Counted from the stretch's first letter, positions 28,046 through 39,174 are shown. The stretch is 41,571 nt of DNA from an uncultured Burkholderiales bacterium (GCA_903830725.1 CAIKVH010000137.1:1-41571); one strand, 5' to 3'. Notes: generated by a model not told the origin, from the sequence alone. Translations and numbers: made by a program.

Positions 28046-28846
28046 TTATTTAACCGAGTTGAGCCGATCAACCATTTCCTGAGCAAACTCAATAAAGGCT
28101 TGACTGCCCTTAGCCAAAGGATCAAAAACAACGCCTGGCAACCCAAAACTAGGGGCCTCAGCTAACCGGACATTTCTAGGAATAACCGCATTAAAAACTT
28201 TATCACCAAAATGCGCCTTAAGTTGATCACTTACTTGTTGTTGAAGCGTCACCCGCGGATCAAACATGACGCGCAACAAGCCTATTATTTGTAAATCGGC
28301 ATTTAGGTTTGCATGAACTTGTTTGATCGTATTAACCAGATCTGTAAGCCCCTCCAAAGCAAAATATTCACACTGCATTGGGACTACTACGCCCTGAGCC
28401 GCACACAAACCATTGAGCGTTAGCATAGACAATGAGGGCGGGCAATCAATAACAACAAAGTCATAGTTATCGCCTACTGACGACAACGCCCTTTTTAGTC
28501 GCATTTCCCTATAATCCAAGCCCACCAACTCAACCTCTGCACCGGCCAAGTCTCTGTTGGCCCCAAGTACATCATAGGTAGGAAACATCTTTTTTCCACC
28601 CTCATCGCCCCAATAACTTGGACGCGAAGCCTCTTGAATTGTGGCGGACTCTAACAACACATCGTACACACTCAAGCCTAAACTTCGTTTATCAATTCCT
28701 GAGCCCATAGTGGCATTACCCTGGGGATCCAAATCAATTAACAAGACTTTTTGACCAATTGCTCCCAATCCAGCGGCCAAGTTAACGGATGTCGTCGTTT
28801 TACCTACGCCGCCCTTTTGATTTGCGACACAAAATATCTTAGCCAT
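28046..28846 (-). CDS. parA: Chromosome-partitioning ATPase ParA
   Basis: ParA is a deviant-Walker ATPase that binds the nucleoid and moves ParB-parS complexes. In 266 residues it has the deviant Walker A VANQKGGVGKTTTSVNLA (residues 8-25), Walker A' LIDLDPQGNATMGSG (36-50) and Walker B FVVIDCPPSLSML. There is no N-terminal DNA-binding extension, so it is the chromosomal (Soj) type rather than the plasmid P1 type. AGGAAAG stands upstream of the ATG at 28846. It belongs to the mnmG-rsmG-parA-parB run, but the 146-bp gap to rsmG contains parS and room for its own promoter. Confidence 0.96.
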   Translation of the reverse strand: MAKIFCVANQKGGVGKTTTSVNLAAGLGAIGQKVLLIDLDPQGNATMGSGIDKRSLGLSVYDVLLESATIQEASRPSYWGDEGGKKMFPTYDVLGANRDLAGAEVELVGLDYREMRLKRALSSVGDNYDFVVIDCPPSLSMLTLNGLCAAQGVVVPMQCEYFALEGLTDLVNTIKQVHANLNADLQIIGLLRVMFDPRVTLQQQVSDQLKAHFGDKVFNAVIPRNVRLAEAPSFGLPGVVFDPLAKGSQAFIEFAQEMVDRLNSVK

Positions 28847-28943
28847 TTGAAAAATCTTTCCTAGTGTGGGGTCAGAGTTTACCGCCCAAGTTGATCAGAC
28901 CAACCAATTTAGGACTCTTTATTTGATAAACACAAGGCAACTG

Positions 28944-28959
28944 TGTTTCACGTGAAACA
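28944..28959. promoter_or_regulatory. parS centromere site 1
   Basis: A perfect 16-bp palindrome TGTTTCACGTGAAACA, identical to the bacterial parS consensus, in the gap between parA and rsmG. It is the loading site for the ParB encoded at 27.1-28.0 kb, and its position just upstream of parA also makes parAB autoregulation possible. Confidence 0.95.
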
Positions 28960-28992
28960 TTATGGATTTATGCTTTACTGTTTAAGAGTCGT

Positions 28993-29706
28993 TTACAAAG
29001 ACGGCTCCGGGCCAATCCAAACCAAACATCGCTCTGCTAATAAATCGGGAACTTTAAGAGACACAATTTCCAGAATAACAAATCCTTCTGGCAACTGCCG
29101 AATCTCCTCCTCGGGGACTCGTCCTTTCATGGCGAGCCAAAGCCCGCCCTTTTTCACTGCGCCCCGAGTTCCAGTCATAAAATCGGACAAGCTCGCAAAT
29201 GCCCTAGAAACAGTCAAATCAAAATGAGCCGCATTTATTTTCTCCACCCTCTCATGCTTAGCCTGAAGGTTGCACAAACCAAGTTGCAAGGCAACTTGCT
29301 GAACAAATGCCACTTTTTTTGCCACCGCGTCTAATGCAACCACACTCATTGAGGGACAGGCTATGGCGATCATAACCGCCGGCAAACCCGCTCCTGAGCC
29401 AACATCAAGGACGCAAGCTCCAGGAGCGACTCTCACAAGCATTGGATTGATTATGGACAAACAATCCAACACATGCTGAACAAGAATATCGGCGGGCTCT
29501 TTTATGGCTGTAAGGTTATAAACAGCACCCCACTTATGCAAAAGAGCAATATAGCCCAAGACTTGTTCGATTTGACTCGAACTTAGCACCAAATTAAGCT
29601 CTTCCAAACCCCTAAGTAGCGAAGGCCTGAGATCAGCAATCCACCGAGATTCTGTTAAAAGTCCAATCCCGCCCATAGATTTTGGCGAGTTAATCTGATC
29701 GACCAC
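28993..29706 (-). CDS. rsmG: 16S rRNA (guanine-527-N7)-methyltransferase RsmG
   Basis: RsmG uses S-adenosylmethionine to methylate G527 of 16S rRNA, a position near the streptomycin site. The 237-residue protein has the SAM-binding loop VLDVGSGAGLPAVMIA (residues 99-114), a preceding LHKWGAVYNLTAI segment (56-68) typical of RsmG, and the later TVSRAFASLSDF motif. The frame opens with a GTG at 29706, two bases after the mnmG stop, and an ATG at 29676 is an alternative; neither has a clear ribosome binding site. The tight spacing suggests coupling to mnmG. Length is slightly above the usual ~210 because of the N-terminal extension. Confidence 0.94.
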   Translation of the reverse strand: MVDQINSPKSMGGIGLLTESRWIADLRPSLLRGLEELNLVLSSSQIEQVLGYIALLHKWGAVYNLTAIKEPADILVQHVLDCLSIINPMLVRVAPGACVLDVGSGAGLPAVMIAIACPSMSVVALDAVAKKVAFVQQVALQLGLCNLQAKHERVEKINAAHFDLTVSRAFASLSDFMTGTRGAVKKGGLWLAMKGRVPEEEIRQLPEGFVILEIVSLKVPDLLAERCLVWIGPEPSL

Positions 29707-29708
29707 GA

Positions 29709-31685
29709 TTAAGATCCGCTTATTTCAGAACTTTTTTCTCTTTGACCATTATGCGGAGCGTTTTTCGCCTTCATCCTTTTTAAATGAATCAATAATAGGG
29801 ATATTGCTGCCGGCGTAATTCCAGAAATCCGCGAAGCTTGCCCCACCGTCTCTGGCCGGTGATGGGTGAGTTTTTGACGCACTTCAAAACTAAGGGCATC
29901 AATTGACAAATAGTCCATGTCTGCGGGCAAAGCTAAACGCTCAAAATGAGAAGCCTTTTCGACCTCCTCTTTTTGCTTTTCAATATATCCTGCGTATTTT
30001 GCGCTAATTTCAACCTGCTCCACGACTGTTTCACGTGAAACAAGATCTAAGGCCTCTATCGCGGAACTTTTAAAAGCTCCCGCATCTAAACTCATTAACC
30101 CGGCGTAAGTTATGTCTGGGCGGCGAAGCAACTCCCCTAGATTATGTTCATGTTCGATCTTCTTGCCCAAAACCCTTATAGACTCATCCTCAATTAAATT
30201 GCGAGGATTAACCCAAATAGACTTTAGACGGGCTATTTCATTCGTTATTGCCGTCTGTTTTACCTCAAAAAGCTCCCATTGTCTCGGCGAAACCAATCCC
30301 ATTTCATGAGCTACGGGTGTAAGCCTTTGATCCGCATTGTCCTCTCTGAGCTGAAGCCTATATTCCGCGCGGCTTGTAAACATTCGATATGGCTCAGAGA
30401 CTCCCTTCGTTACTAGATCATCTACCAAAACGCCTATGTATGCTTGGTCGCGGGCCGGCGTCCAAGGCGCATATCCTTTGCAATAGCGCGCAGCATTGAT
30501 GCCAGCATAGAGCCCCTGTGCAGCAGCTTCTTCATATCCAGTTGTCCCGTTAATTTGCCCGGCGAAAAATAAACCATCTATTGACCGTGTCTCAAAACTT
30601 CTCTTTAACTCTCGCGGATCAAAATAGTCATACTCAATAGCATATCCAGGGCGAAGGATATGCGCCTGCTCTAGCCCCTTCATAGAACGTACCAAATCAT
30701 ACTGAACATCAAAGGGCAAACTTGTGCTTATTCCATTAGGATAATATTCATTCGTGGTAAGCCCCTCTGGCTCGAGAAATATCTGATGGCTTTCTTTATC
30801 AGCAAAACGACTAATCTTATCCTCAACACTTGGACAATAGCGTGGGCCAACTCCTTCAATTTTTCCGGTAAACATAGGACTACGGTCAAACCCAGATCGT
30901 ATGATTTCGTGAGTACGTGCGTTTGTATGAGTAATCCAACATGGCATTTGGTCGGGGTGATCTGCAACAGATCCCATATAACTAAATACAGGTATGGCGC
31001 CCTCACCGCCGCCGATCATGCCATCGCCGGGCTGCTCCTGACATGCAGAAAAGTCTATCGTCCGCCCGTCCAAGCGTGGCGGCGTCCCTGTTTTGAGACG
31101 ACCTTGGGGGAGCTTTAACTCCTTTAGCCGATCGCTTAAACGAATAGCTGGCTCGTCTCCCGCCCTTCCACCAGAATAATTATCTAGACCAACGTGAATT
31201 CTTCCATTTAAAAATGTCCCCGCTGTTAAAACAACAGTTTTTGATCGAAAGTGAATGCCCGCCTGCACAACTGCACCAACAACTTTATTGCCCTCGAGCC
31301 ATAAATCATCTACAGCTTGTTGGAACAAAAATAAATTCGGTTGATTTTCAAGTTCATAACGAATAGCCGCTTTATAAAGGATGCGATCGGCTTGCGCACG
31401 TGTCGCCCTAACAGCAGGGCCTTTTGATTTATTTAGAATTCTGAATTGAATTCCTGCCCTATCCGTCGCGCGGGCCATTACCCCGCCCATCGCATCAATT
31501 TCTTTAACTAAGTGCCCTTTTCCTATACCACCGATAGATGGGTTACAACTCATCTGGCCAAGCGTTTCAATGTTATGGGTAAGTAATAAAGTAGAACAAC
31601 CCATTCGCGCACTTGCAAGCGCAGCCTCTGTGCCCGCATGACCGCCACCGACAACTATGACATCAAATTCGCGAGGATATTTCAT
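29709..31685 (-). CDS. mnmG: tRNA uridine-5-carboxymethylaminomethyl modification enzyme MnmG (GidA)
   Basis: MnmG is the FAD partner of the GTPase MnmE; together they install cmnm5 on the wobble uridine of several tRNAs. The FAD fold begins [21 protein letters not shown] (residues 9-29). [20 protein letters not shown] and the catalytic region with [17 protein letters not shown] follow. The long central [17 protein letters not shown] segment and the helical C-terminal domain are complete, for 658 residues. A perfect parS lies within the coding sequence at 30027-30042, encoding part of LVSRETV in a variable stretch before the conserved KYAGYIEKQ. It is first in the minus-strand mnmG-rsmG-parA-parB series. 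Confidence 0.97.
   Translation of the reverse strand: MKYPREFDVIVVGGGHAGTEAALASARMGCSTLLLTHNIETLGQMSCNPSIGGIGKGHLVKEIDAMGGVMARATDRAGIQFRILNKSKGPAVRATRAQADRILYKAAIRYELENQPNLFLFQQAVDDLWLEGNKVVGAVVQAGIHFRSKTVVLTAGTFLNGRIHVGLDNYSGGRAGDEPAIRLSDRLKELKLPQGRLKTGTPPRLDGRTIDFSACQEQPGDGMIGGGEGAIPVFSYMGSVADHPDQMPCWITHTNARTHEIIRSGFDRSPMFTGKIEGVGPRYCPSVEDKISRFADKESHQIFLEPEGLTTNEYYPNGISTSLPFDVQYDLVRSMKGLEQAHILRPGYAIEYDYFDPRELKRSFETRSIDGLFFAGQINGTTGYEEAAAQGLYAGINAARYCKGYAPWTPARDQAYIGVLVDDLVTKGVSEPYRMFTSRAEYRLQLREDNADQRLTPVAHEMGLVSPRQWELFEVKQTAITNEIARLKSIWVNPRNLIEDESIRVLGKKIEHEHNLGELLRRPDITYAGLMSLDAGAFKSSAIEALDLVSRETVVEQVEISAKYAGYIEKQKEEVEKASHFERLALPADMDYLSIDALSFEVRQKLTHHRPETVGQASRISGITPAAISLLLIHLKRMKAKNAPHNGQREKSSEISGS
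30027..30042. promoter_or_regulatory. parS centromere site 2, inside mnmG
   Basis: A second perfect copy of TGTTTCACGTGAAACA lies 1.07 kb from the first and wholly within the mnmG coding sequence. An identical 16-bp palindrome is very unlikely by chance next to parAB. It sits in a variable part of the MnmG protein. Confidence 0.93.
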
Positions 31686-31876
31686 TAGTAATTAGTAGCA
31701 TGTAAATTCAAACATTGAACTTGGCACGTTAAGGTATTTGGGCCAAATAAGGTGGGGTTTCGGAAAGTGATTCACAAAAAACAATAAAATTAAAACAATA
31801 TTTATTAAACAATGATTTTACTTCTTGTCATATACACAAGGCAAGAATTTAGTTTGTTAACACCACCAAAAGCATC

Positions 31877-32731
31877 ATGAAACAGATCAGAAGCGTCGAA
31901 AAAATAATACACGGACAAAAGACAAGTGATGGGGCAGGAGTCAAATTAACTCGACTTGTTACTCAAGAGCTCCAACAACGATTGGACCCATTTTTAATGC
32001 TTGACGCGTTCGGGAGTGATGAGGCCTGCGATTACATCGGCGGATTTCCAGATCATCCTCATCGAGGCTTTGAAACAATCACGTATATGTTAACGGGGAA
32101 AATGAGGCATCATGATAGTGTGGGCAACTCGGGCCTTTTGGAAGACGGCGGAGTTCAGTGGATGACAGCTGGCAAAGGAGTTATACATAGTGAAATGCCC
32201 GAGCAAGACCAAGGACGAATGAGTGGTTTTCAACTGTGGCTTAACCTTCCGTCTAAACAAAAAATGTGCTCCCCATGGTACCGAGATTTTCAAAGCAAAG
32301 CGATACCCGAAGTGAGTTTGGTGAACGGTATAAAAGTAAGAGTAATTGCCGGTATTTCCAACGGAACTAAAGGGGCTGTGCAAAGGGAAGTAACCAACCC
32401 TTTGTACTTAGATATCCATTTTCCAAAAGGTAATAGCACTATATTTGAAGAAGAAATACCTAGGGTACACAACGCATTCTTTTATGTATACAAAGGCGAA
32501 ATAAAAATCGGTGAGGCGGGAAACAGCAAAATAGTACGCGAGCAAGAGTTGGCCATATTAAGTAACGACTACGACAGCGTAAGCATTAGCGGGCGTGAGG
32601 ACACCAAAATAATACTAATCTCGGGTAAGCCTCTCAGAGAAAGCATTGTGCAATATGGTCCGTTTGTAATGAACACTAAAGAGCAAATCGTCCAGGCTGT
32701 TGAGGACTTTAAGAGTGGGCGTCTAGCATAA
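31877..32731 (+). CDS. Pirin family protein
   Basis: A bicupin of the pirin family; some members are quercetinases, others act as redox or metabolic regulators. The N-terminal cupin has the metal ligands H60 and H62 in PDHPHRGFETITY and H104 and E106 in GVIHSEMPEQ, so a metal site is intact. Flanking family motifs RLDPFLMLDAF, GGVQWMTAGKG and GFQLWLNLP are all present. The 284-residue length is normal. It is the only plus-strand gene between 27.1 and 38.3 kb, divergent from mnmG and convergent with gyrB. TTGTCA and TTTAGT with 17 bp between them in the AT-rich leader may be its promoter. The substrate is unknown. Confidence 0.92.
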   Translation: MKQIRSVEKIIHGQKTSDGAGVKLTRLVTQELQQRLDPFLMLDAFGSDEACDYIGGFPDHPHRGFETITYMLTGKMRHHDSVGNSGLLEDGGVQWMTAGKGVIHSEMPEQDQGRMSGFQLWLNLPSKQKMCSPWYRDFQSKAIPEVSLVNGIKVRVIAGISNGTKGAVQREVTNPLYLDIHFPKGNSTIFEEEIPRVHNAFFYVYKGEIKIGEAGNSKIVREQELAILSNDYDSVSISGREDTKIILISGKPLRESIVQYGPFVMNTKEQIVQAVEDFKSGRLA

Positions 32732-32747
32732 AGAAGTTAAATGCGAA

Positions 32748-35309
<2,562 letters not shown>

Positions 35310-35339
35310 TTAAAAAAACAACAAGAAAGAAAATGAAAA

Positions 35340-36446
35340 TTAAATTCTCATAGGCATAACAACATATTTAAATGAATCAGAGTCTGGCATAGTAATTAAT
35401 GCAGAACTATTGGAGTCGGGCAAGTCGAATCGAACCATATCTTGATGCATATTGTTTAAAACATCAATTAGGTATGTTACGTTAAAGCCAATTTCAATTG
35501 CAGCACCCGAATAATTGATGTCCAACTCATCAACTGCTTCCTCTTGTTCAGAATTACTAGAAGCAACTCGTAAAACACCTGGTTCAATATTTAAACGAAC
35601 TCCTTTGAACTTATCACTGGTGAGGATTGCTGTTCTTTGCAAACAATGGAGCAATGGCTCGCGTCCAAGAATGATTTCGTTCTTATTGCCCTTGGGAATA
35701 ACTCTGTTGTAGTCTGGGAACTTACCTTCAACGAGCTTTGTTACAAAAGTAAGATTTCCAAATGTAAATTTTGCTTGATTAGAAGCAAATTGCATATCAA
35801 TAGAACCCTCTGTGTCACTTAAAAGTCTTAAGAGTTCAATAACTGTTTTTCTGGGGAGAATTACTTCTTGTTTTGGAACCTCATGATCAAGCACAGCAGA
35901 GGCAAATGCTAAACGATGACCATCTGTAGCAACAAGACTTAACGTATTGTTTTCAGCTACAAATAAAATTCCATTAAGGTAATACCTAATGTCATGAACA
36001 GCCATTGAAAAAGAAACTTGCTGTAATAATTTTTTTAGTGTTTTTTGAGGAATGCTAAAAACTGATCCTAGACTTGAAGATTCCTTAATCAAAGGATAGT
36101 CCTCAGCAGGCATAGTTTGAAGGGTGAATTTACTCTTTCCACCTTTTAAGATAATTTTATTTTGATTGGACTCTATCGTTACCAATTGATCTGAAGGAAG
36201 GGATCTCAAAATATCAATCAGTTTGCGGGCACCAACTGTAATAGAAAAGGAAGTGCTATCTCCGTCAAATTGCGTTTTAGCTTGGATTTGAATTTCCATA
36301 TCACTTGCTAAAAGATCAATATTGTTAGCTTCCTTTTTGATATAGAGATTTGCAAGGATTGGCTGGGTGTGTCTTTTTTCAACGATACCAGATACAGATT
36401 GAATTGCATTGATTAAAGTTTCTTGGCTGGCTTTTAGGATAATCAT
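35340..36446 (-). CDS. dnaN: DNA polymerase III beta sliding clamp
   Basis: DnaN forms the ring-shaped processivity clamp that tethers polymerase III and recruits Hda, MutS, MutL and other partners. The 368-residue length and three repeated clamp domains (about 1-120, 125-245 and 250-368) are normal. Conserved parts include KLIDILRSLP, LNGILFVAENNTLSLVATDGHRLA and the C-terminal YVVMPMRI that forms part of the partner-binding pocket. AGAGG five bases before the ATG at 36446 gives a good ribosome binding site. The 244-bp gap upstream to dnaA carries origin-like elements. Confidence 0.97.
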   Translation of the reverse strand: MIILKASQETLINAIQSVSGIVEKRHTQPILANLYIKKEANNIDLLASDMEIQIQAKTQFDGDSTSFSITVGARKLIDILRSLPSDQLVTIESNQNKIILKGGKSKFTLQTMPAEDYPLIKESSSLGSVFSIPQKTLKKLLQQVSFSMAVHDIRYYLNGILFVAENNTLSLVATDGHRLAFASAVLDHEVPKQEVILPRKTVIELLRLLSDTEGSIDMQFASNQAKFTFGNLTFVTKLVEGKFPDYNRVIPKGNKNEIILGREPLLHCLQRTAILTSDKFKGVRLNIEPGVLRVASSNSEQEEAVDELDINYSGAAIEIGFNVTYLIDVLNNMHQDMVRFDLPDSNSSALITMPDSDSFKYVVMPMRI

Positions 36447-36475
36447 TAAAACCTCTTTATTTATATATATTAAAT

Positions 36476-36487
36476 TAGTAGTAGTAG
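36476..36487 (+). repeat. TAG triplet run, candidate DnaA-trio element
   Basis: Four tandem TAG triplets directly border an A/T-only stretch in the dnaA-dnaN gap. DnaA-trios are 3'-GAT repeats that guide DnaA onto single strands next to the unwinding site. The nearest strong DnaA box is 137 bp away, farther than in the Bacillus model, though the weak box at 36506 is only 18 bp away. Confidence 0.4.
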
Positions 36488-36623
36488 ATAGAGTACATTG
36501 TTTTTTGTTGAAAAGTTACTTTTTCTTATTTAATTCAATAAGTTACGAACTTTGAAACTATGTTTGTAAATACCGTGGGATGTGACTTGAAATTATGAAT
36601 AAGTTTTGAATTTCGGACTTTCC

Positions 36624-36632
36624 TGTGGATAA
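36624..36632 (-). promoter_or_regulatory. DnaA box (perfect) in the dnaA-dnaN gap
   Basis: TTATCCACA on the minus strand, an exact match to the high-affinity DnaA box. Confidence 0.8.
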
Positions 36633-36651
36633 CCTTGTTGTTATTCAAGTT

Positions 36652-36660
36652 TAATCCACA
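36652..36660 (+). promoter_or_regulatory. DnaA box (one mismatch) in the dnaA-dnaN gap
   Basis: TAATCCACA differs from TTATCCACA at the second base only. It lies 19 bp from the perfect box, in opposite orientation. Confidence 0.55.
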
Positions 36661-36690
36661 GTGTTTGACAAAGGTTAAAAATATCAAAAG

Positions 36691-38052
36691 TTATCCTTTT
36701 AATGTTTGTTCGAGGACATGCAGTTGTTGATTGAGTTCGCCCAATTGAAGTCTTTCTCCTGAAATTTTTCTAACAGCATGTAAAACAGTTGTATGGTCTC
36801 TTCCACCAAAAAGCTCACCGATTTCAGGAAGACTTTTTTGAGTTAATTCTTTGGCTAAATACATCGCGATTTGTCTAGGTCGAGCAATAGAAACAGGTCT
36901 CTTTTTGGAATACATATCAGCAACCTTGATTTTATAAAAATCAGCGACTGTTTTTTGGATATTTTCTACTGAAATTTGCCTATTTTGAATGGAGAGCAAG
37001 TCTCTTAAAGCATCTCTTGCCAGTTGTATTGATATATCTTTTTGATTAAATCGAGAATAAGCCAATATTTTTCTTAAAGCCCCTTCTAATTCTCTAACGT
37101 TAGAGCGAACGTTTTTAGCAACAAAAAATGCCACCTCTTCTGGCATTTCTGAGCCCTCCAACCTAGATTTTGTCATCAAGATGGCTACTCGCATCTCTAG
37201 TTCTGGAGGCTCTATTGCAACAGTTAATCCTGAATCGAATCTAGAAACTAATCTCTCGTGAATATCCGCCAATCCCTTTGGATAGGTATCGCTAGTCATC
37301 ACGATATGGGACTTTTTAGCTAAAAGGGCTTCAAAAGCATTAAAAAACTCTTCTTGTGTACGGTCCTTATTGGCAAAAAACTGTACATCGTCTATTAAAA
37401 GCAAGTCTAAAGAATGATATCTAAGTTTAAATTCGTCAAAGGTTTTGCGCTGATATGCCTTTACAACGTCGGAAACAAATTGTTCTGCGTGTATGTATAA
37501 AATTTTTGCATCCGGCTTATCCTTTAGGAGTTGGTTCCCAACAGCATGAACCAAATGAGTCTTACCCAGTCCAACACCGCCATATATAAACAGTGGGTTG
37601 TATAGGTGACCTGGGATAGTTGCTACGTGCATAGCTGCAGCTCGAGCCATTCTGTTTGCAGAACCTTCTACGAAGGACTCAAAGGTCAAGGACGGATTAA
37701 GTCGACTTCGAAATGGTTCATCGACAATTTCCTCAACTAAAGCAGGTGCTGAATATGAAAACTCATTTTCTGTGGATAAACCTCGTGCTACAGTCTTTGT
37801 AACAACCTCTTTTGGGGAAAGAACAAGCTCCACAAGGATACTTTGTCCGTATAAAGTGGAGAGAAGCGCCGATATCTTTTTGGAATACTGGGTACGAATC
37901 CAATCAAGTTTAAATCTATTTCCAACGAGTACGGTTACCTTGGAGAAATCGCTTGAAAAGCTCGCTTGTAATGGCCTTATCCAAGTATTAAATTGCTGTT
38001 CCGGCAATTCTTGTGCAAGTTGTTCAACGCAGTTTTGCCAAAGATCTTGCAT
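36691..38052 (-). CDS. dnaA: Chromosomal replication initiator protein DnaA
   Basis: DnaA binds 9-mer boxes at the origin, forms an ATP-dependent filament, melts the DNA and recruits the helicase; it also represses its own gene. The 453-residue protein has all four domains: I (residues 1-~85, WIRPLQA and [10 protein letters not shown]), a short II linker, AAA+ III with Walker A GGVGLGKT (158-165) and Walker [10 protein letters not shown] (217-225), and the DNA-binding domain IV ending in the signature [15 protein letters not shown] (416-430). No good ribosome binding site precedes the ATG at 38052. A perfect DnaA box lies inside the gene, encoding Leu-Ser-Thr near residue 92 in the linker. 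A strong promoter is 151-179 bases upstream. Confidence 0.98.
   Translation of the reverse strand: MQDLWQNCVEQLAQELPEQQFNTWIRPLQASFSSDFSKVTVLVGNRFKLDWIRTQYSKKISALLSTLYGQSILVELVLSPKEVVTKTVARGLSTENEFSYSAPALVEEIVDEPFRSRLNPSLTFESFVEGSANRMARAAAMHVATIPGHLYNPLFIYGGVGLGKTHLVHAVGNQLLKDKPDAKILYIHAEQFVSDVVKAYQRKTFDEFKLRYHSLDLLLIDDVQFFANKDRTQEEFFNAFEALLAKKSHIVMTSDTYPKGLADIHERLVSRFDSGLTVAIEPPELEMRVAILMTKSRLEGSEMPEEVAFFVAKNVRSNVRELEGALRKILAYSRFNQKDISIQLARDALRDLLSIQNRQISVENIQKTVADFYKIKVADMYSKKRPVSIARPRQIAMYLAKELTQKSLPEIGELFGGRDHTTVLHAVRKISGERLQLGELNQQLHVLEQTLKG
37771..37779 (-). promoter_or_regulatory. DnaA box (perfect) inside dnaA
   Basis: TTATCCACA on the minus strand, in the dnaA frame as Leu-Ser-Thr within the domain II linker. 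This is the part of the protein that tolerates change best, so the box could be kept for DnaA binding. Confidence 0.6.
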
Positions 38053-38096
38053 GTTAAGGGATAAATTTTTGAAAAACGCTAAAAAGGGTTTAATAT

Positions 38097-38105
38097 TGTG
38101 GATAG
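38097..38105 (-). promoter_or_regulatory. DnaA box (one mismatch) in the dnaA leader
   Basis: CTATCCACA on the minus strand, one base from consensus, between the dnaA promoter and the dnaA start codon. Confidence 0.5.
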
Positions 38106-38145
38106 TATGGCAGAATTCGGTTGGAAAATTAGTCTTATTAAAAAA

Positions 38146-38154
38146 TTATCCACA
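38146..38154 (+). promoter_or_regulatory. DnaA box (perfect) in the rpmH-dnaA gap
   Basis: TTATCCACA, exact consensus, about 50 bases downstream of the predicted dnaA transcription start. Binding there could repress dnaA or seed an origin complex on this side. Confidence 0.75.
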
Positions 38155-38202
38155 GAAAAAACTAAAAAATAAGAAAGCGAATTTAATCAATAAAGGCTGT
38201 AA

Positions 38203-38231
38203 ATTATAACAGTATGACTATAAAGTAACAA
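38203..38231 (-). promoter_or_regulatory. Predicted dnaA promoter
   Basis: On the minus strand TTGTTA (38231-38226) and a perfect TATAAT (38208-38203) are separated by 17 bp. Transcription would begin near 38196, leaving a leader of about 145 bases that contains two DnaA boxes. The match is the best sigma-70 pattern I saw in the window. Confidence 0.6.
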
Positions 38232-38278
38232 AAAGCGATTGGAATAGGAGCATCTAGAAGCTAAATAAGGGCGAAGGC

Positions 38279-38307
38279 TTCCAAGTTGCAGGAAAATTTG
38301 CGATAAT
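38279..38307 (+). promoter_or_regulatory. Putative rpmH promoter with extended -10
   Basis: TGC followed by GATAAT (38299-38307) forms an extended -10 element. A weak -35 (TTCCAA at 38279) lies 17 bp upstream. Transcription would begin about 25 bases before the rpmH ATG and drive rpmH-rnpA and possibly more. Confidence 0.42.
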
Positions 38308-38338
38308 AGAGGGCTCTGCCGAATAAAAGTAAAAGACT

Positions 38339-38473
38339 ATGAAACGTACCTACCAACCCTCTAAAACAAGACGTGCAAGAACTCACGGATTTTTAGTTCG
38401 CATGAAAACACGCGGTGGACGTGCAGTAATTAACGCACGTCGCGCTAAAGGACGGAAACGTCTAGCTGTTTAA
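38339..38473 (+). CDS. rpmH: 50S ribosomal protein L34
   Basis: A 44-residue, strongly basic large-subunit protein beginning [18 protein letters not shown] and ending [11 protein letters not shown], full length for bacterial L34. The central [16 protein letters not shown] is close to the betaproteobacterial form. It is the first gene of the rightward origin-side block rpmH-rnpA-yidD-yidC-mnmE and is divergent from dnaA. GTAAAAG precedes the ATG but no strong ribosome binding site is visible. Confidence 0.97.
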   Translation: MKRTYQPSKTRRARTHGFLVRMKTRGGRAVINARRAKGRKRLAV

Positions 38474-38541
38474 ACCAACTGTTGTTTATTGAGAGCTGCT
38501 TATTCTTATAAGAGGGTCGCTCTAACTTACTTGGAAAATCA

Positions 38542-38913
38542 ATGATAGTGCATATTATTGATAAAGAAGTATTTCAAGAAGTATTGCTTATCGGCGCTAA
38601 AACCAGAACCGAGCACTTTACCTTGCATAGGATCAATGTGCCTCAAGACAGTCTGGCAAATCCAAAGCTTGAAAGTTTACAGATTGGTGTTGTTGTACCT
38701 AAAAGGCTGGCGAAGAGAGCCGTTACTAGGAATGCAATTAAACGCCAAGCTTACTCGATATCAAGAGAATCGGCCAATAGATATTTAAACGAGCAACACG
38801 TTATACGTTTAAACAAAGAGTTTGACAAAAAAAAGTATCTTAGTGCATCTTCAAAACTTCTAAAGTCAGAGGTTAACAAAGAAATAAGAGCTCTTTACAA
38901 CTTGGTGGACTAA
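38542..38913 (+). CDS. rnpA: Ribonuclease P protein component
   Basis: RnpA is the basic protein cofactor of RNase P, which removes 5' leaders from pre-tRNAs. The 123-residue protein has the RNR-type motif VVPKRLAKRAVTRNAIKRQA (residues 51-70) that contacts the RNA, preceded by the strand with FTLHRINV. The N-terminus is more divergent than usual, and the IGVVVPKR strand is standard. It lies 68 bp after rpmH and two bases before yidD, the conserved order. The ATG at 38542 follows GGAAAATCA, a weak ribosome binding site. Confidence 0.94.
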   Translation: MIVHIIDKEVFQEVLLIGAKTRTEHFTLHRINVPQDSLANPKLESLQIGVVVPKRLAKRAVTRNAIKRQAYSISRESANRYLNEQHVIRLNKEFDKKKYLSASSKLLKSEVNKEIRALYNLVD

Positions 38914-38915
38914 TT

Positions 38916-39164
38916 GTGTTTTCAAAAGCGCTGATTCGACTAATAAAAATCTACAAACTAGTATTAAGTCCCATGATAGGATTGCAGTGTCGATTTACTC
39001 CGTCGTGTTCAACCTATGCAATCGAGGCAATACAAGGTCATGGATCCTGTGTCGGAACATACCTGACCATGAAAAGACTATGTAGGTGCCAACCTTTTTG
39101 TGTGGGTGGGCTAGATCCAGTTCCAGCAACCTCCCCTTTTCTATTTCGAAAAAAAACCAATTAA
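38916..39164 (+). CDS. yidD: Membrane protein insertion efficiency factor YidD
   Basis: A small inner-membrane-associated protein that supports YidC-dependent insertion. The 82-residue protein has the family hallmarks LSPMIGLQCRFTPSCSTYA (with both conserved Cys) and RCQPFCVGGLDPVP, where the family usually has RCHP. An N-terminal amphipathic helix (FSKALIRLIKIYKLVL) fits membrane association. It starts with GTG, two bases after the rnpA stop, implying coupling. yidC follows after 10 bp. Confidence 0.95.
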   Translation: MFSKALIRLIKIYKLVLSPMIGLQCRFTPSCSTYAIEAIQGHGSCVGTYLTMKRLCRCQPFCVGGLDPVPATSPFLFRKKTN

Positions 39165-39174
39165 ATTAAATTTT

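Larger units (their letters stand above)
36447..36690. other. Candidate oriC: dnaA-dnaN intergenic region
   Basis: This AT-rich 244-bp gap holds a run of A/T around 36455-36475, four tandem TAG triplets at 36476-36487, a perfect DnaA box at 36624-36632 and a one-mismatch box (TAATCCACA) at 36652-36660. A third, weaker match to TTWTNCACA, TTTTCAACA on the minus strand, is at 36506-36514. AT-rich stretch, triplet repeat and boxes in that order fit a basal unwinding system. The gap on the other side of dnaA also has boxes, so where unwinding occurs is not settled. Confidence 0.6.
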
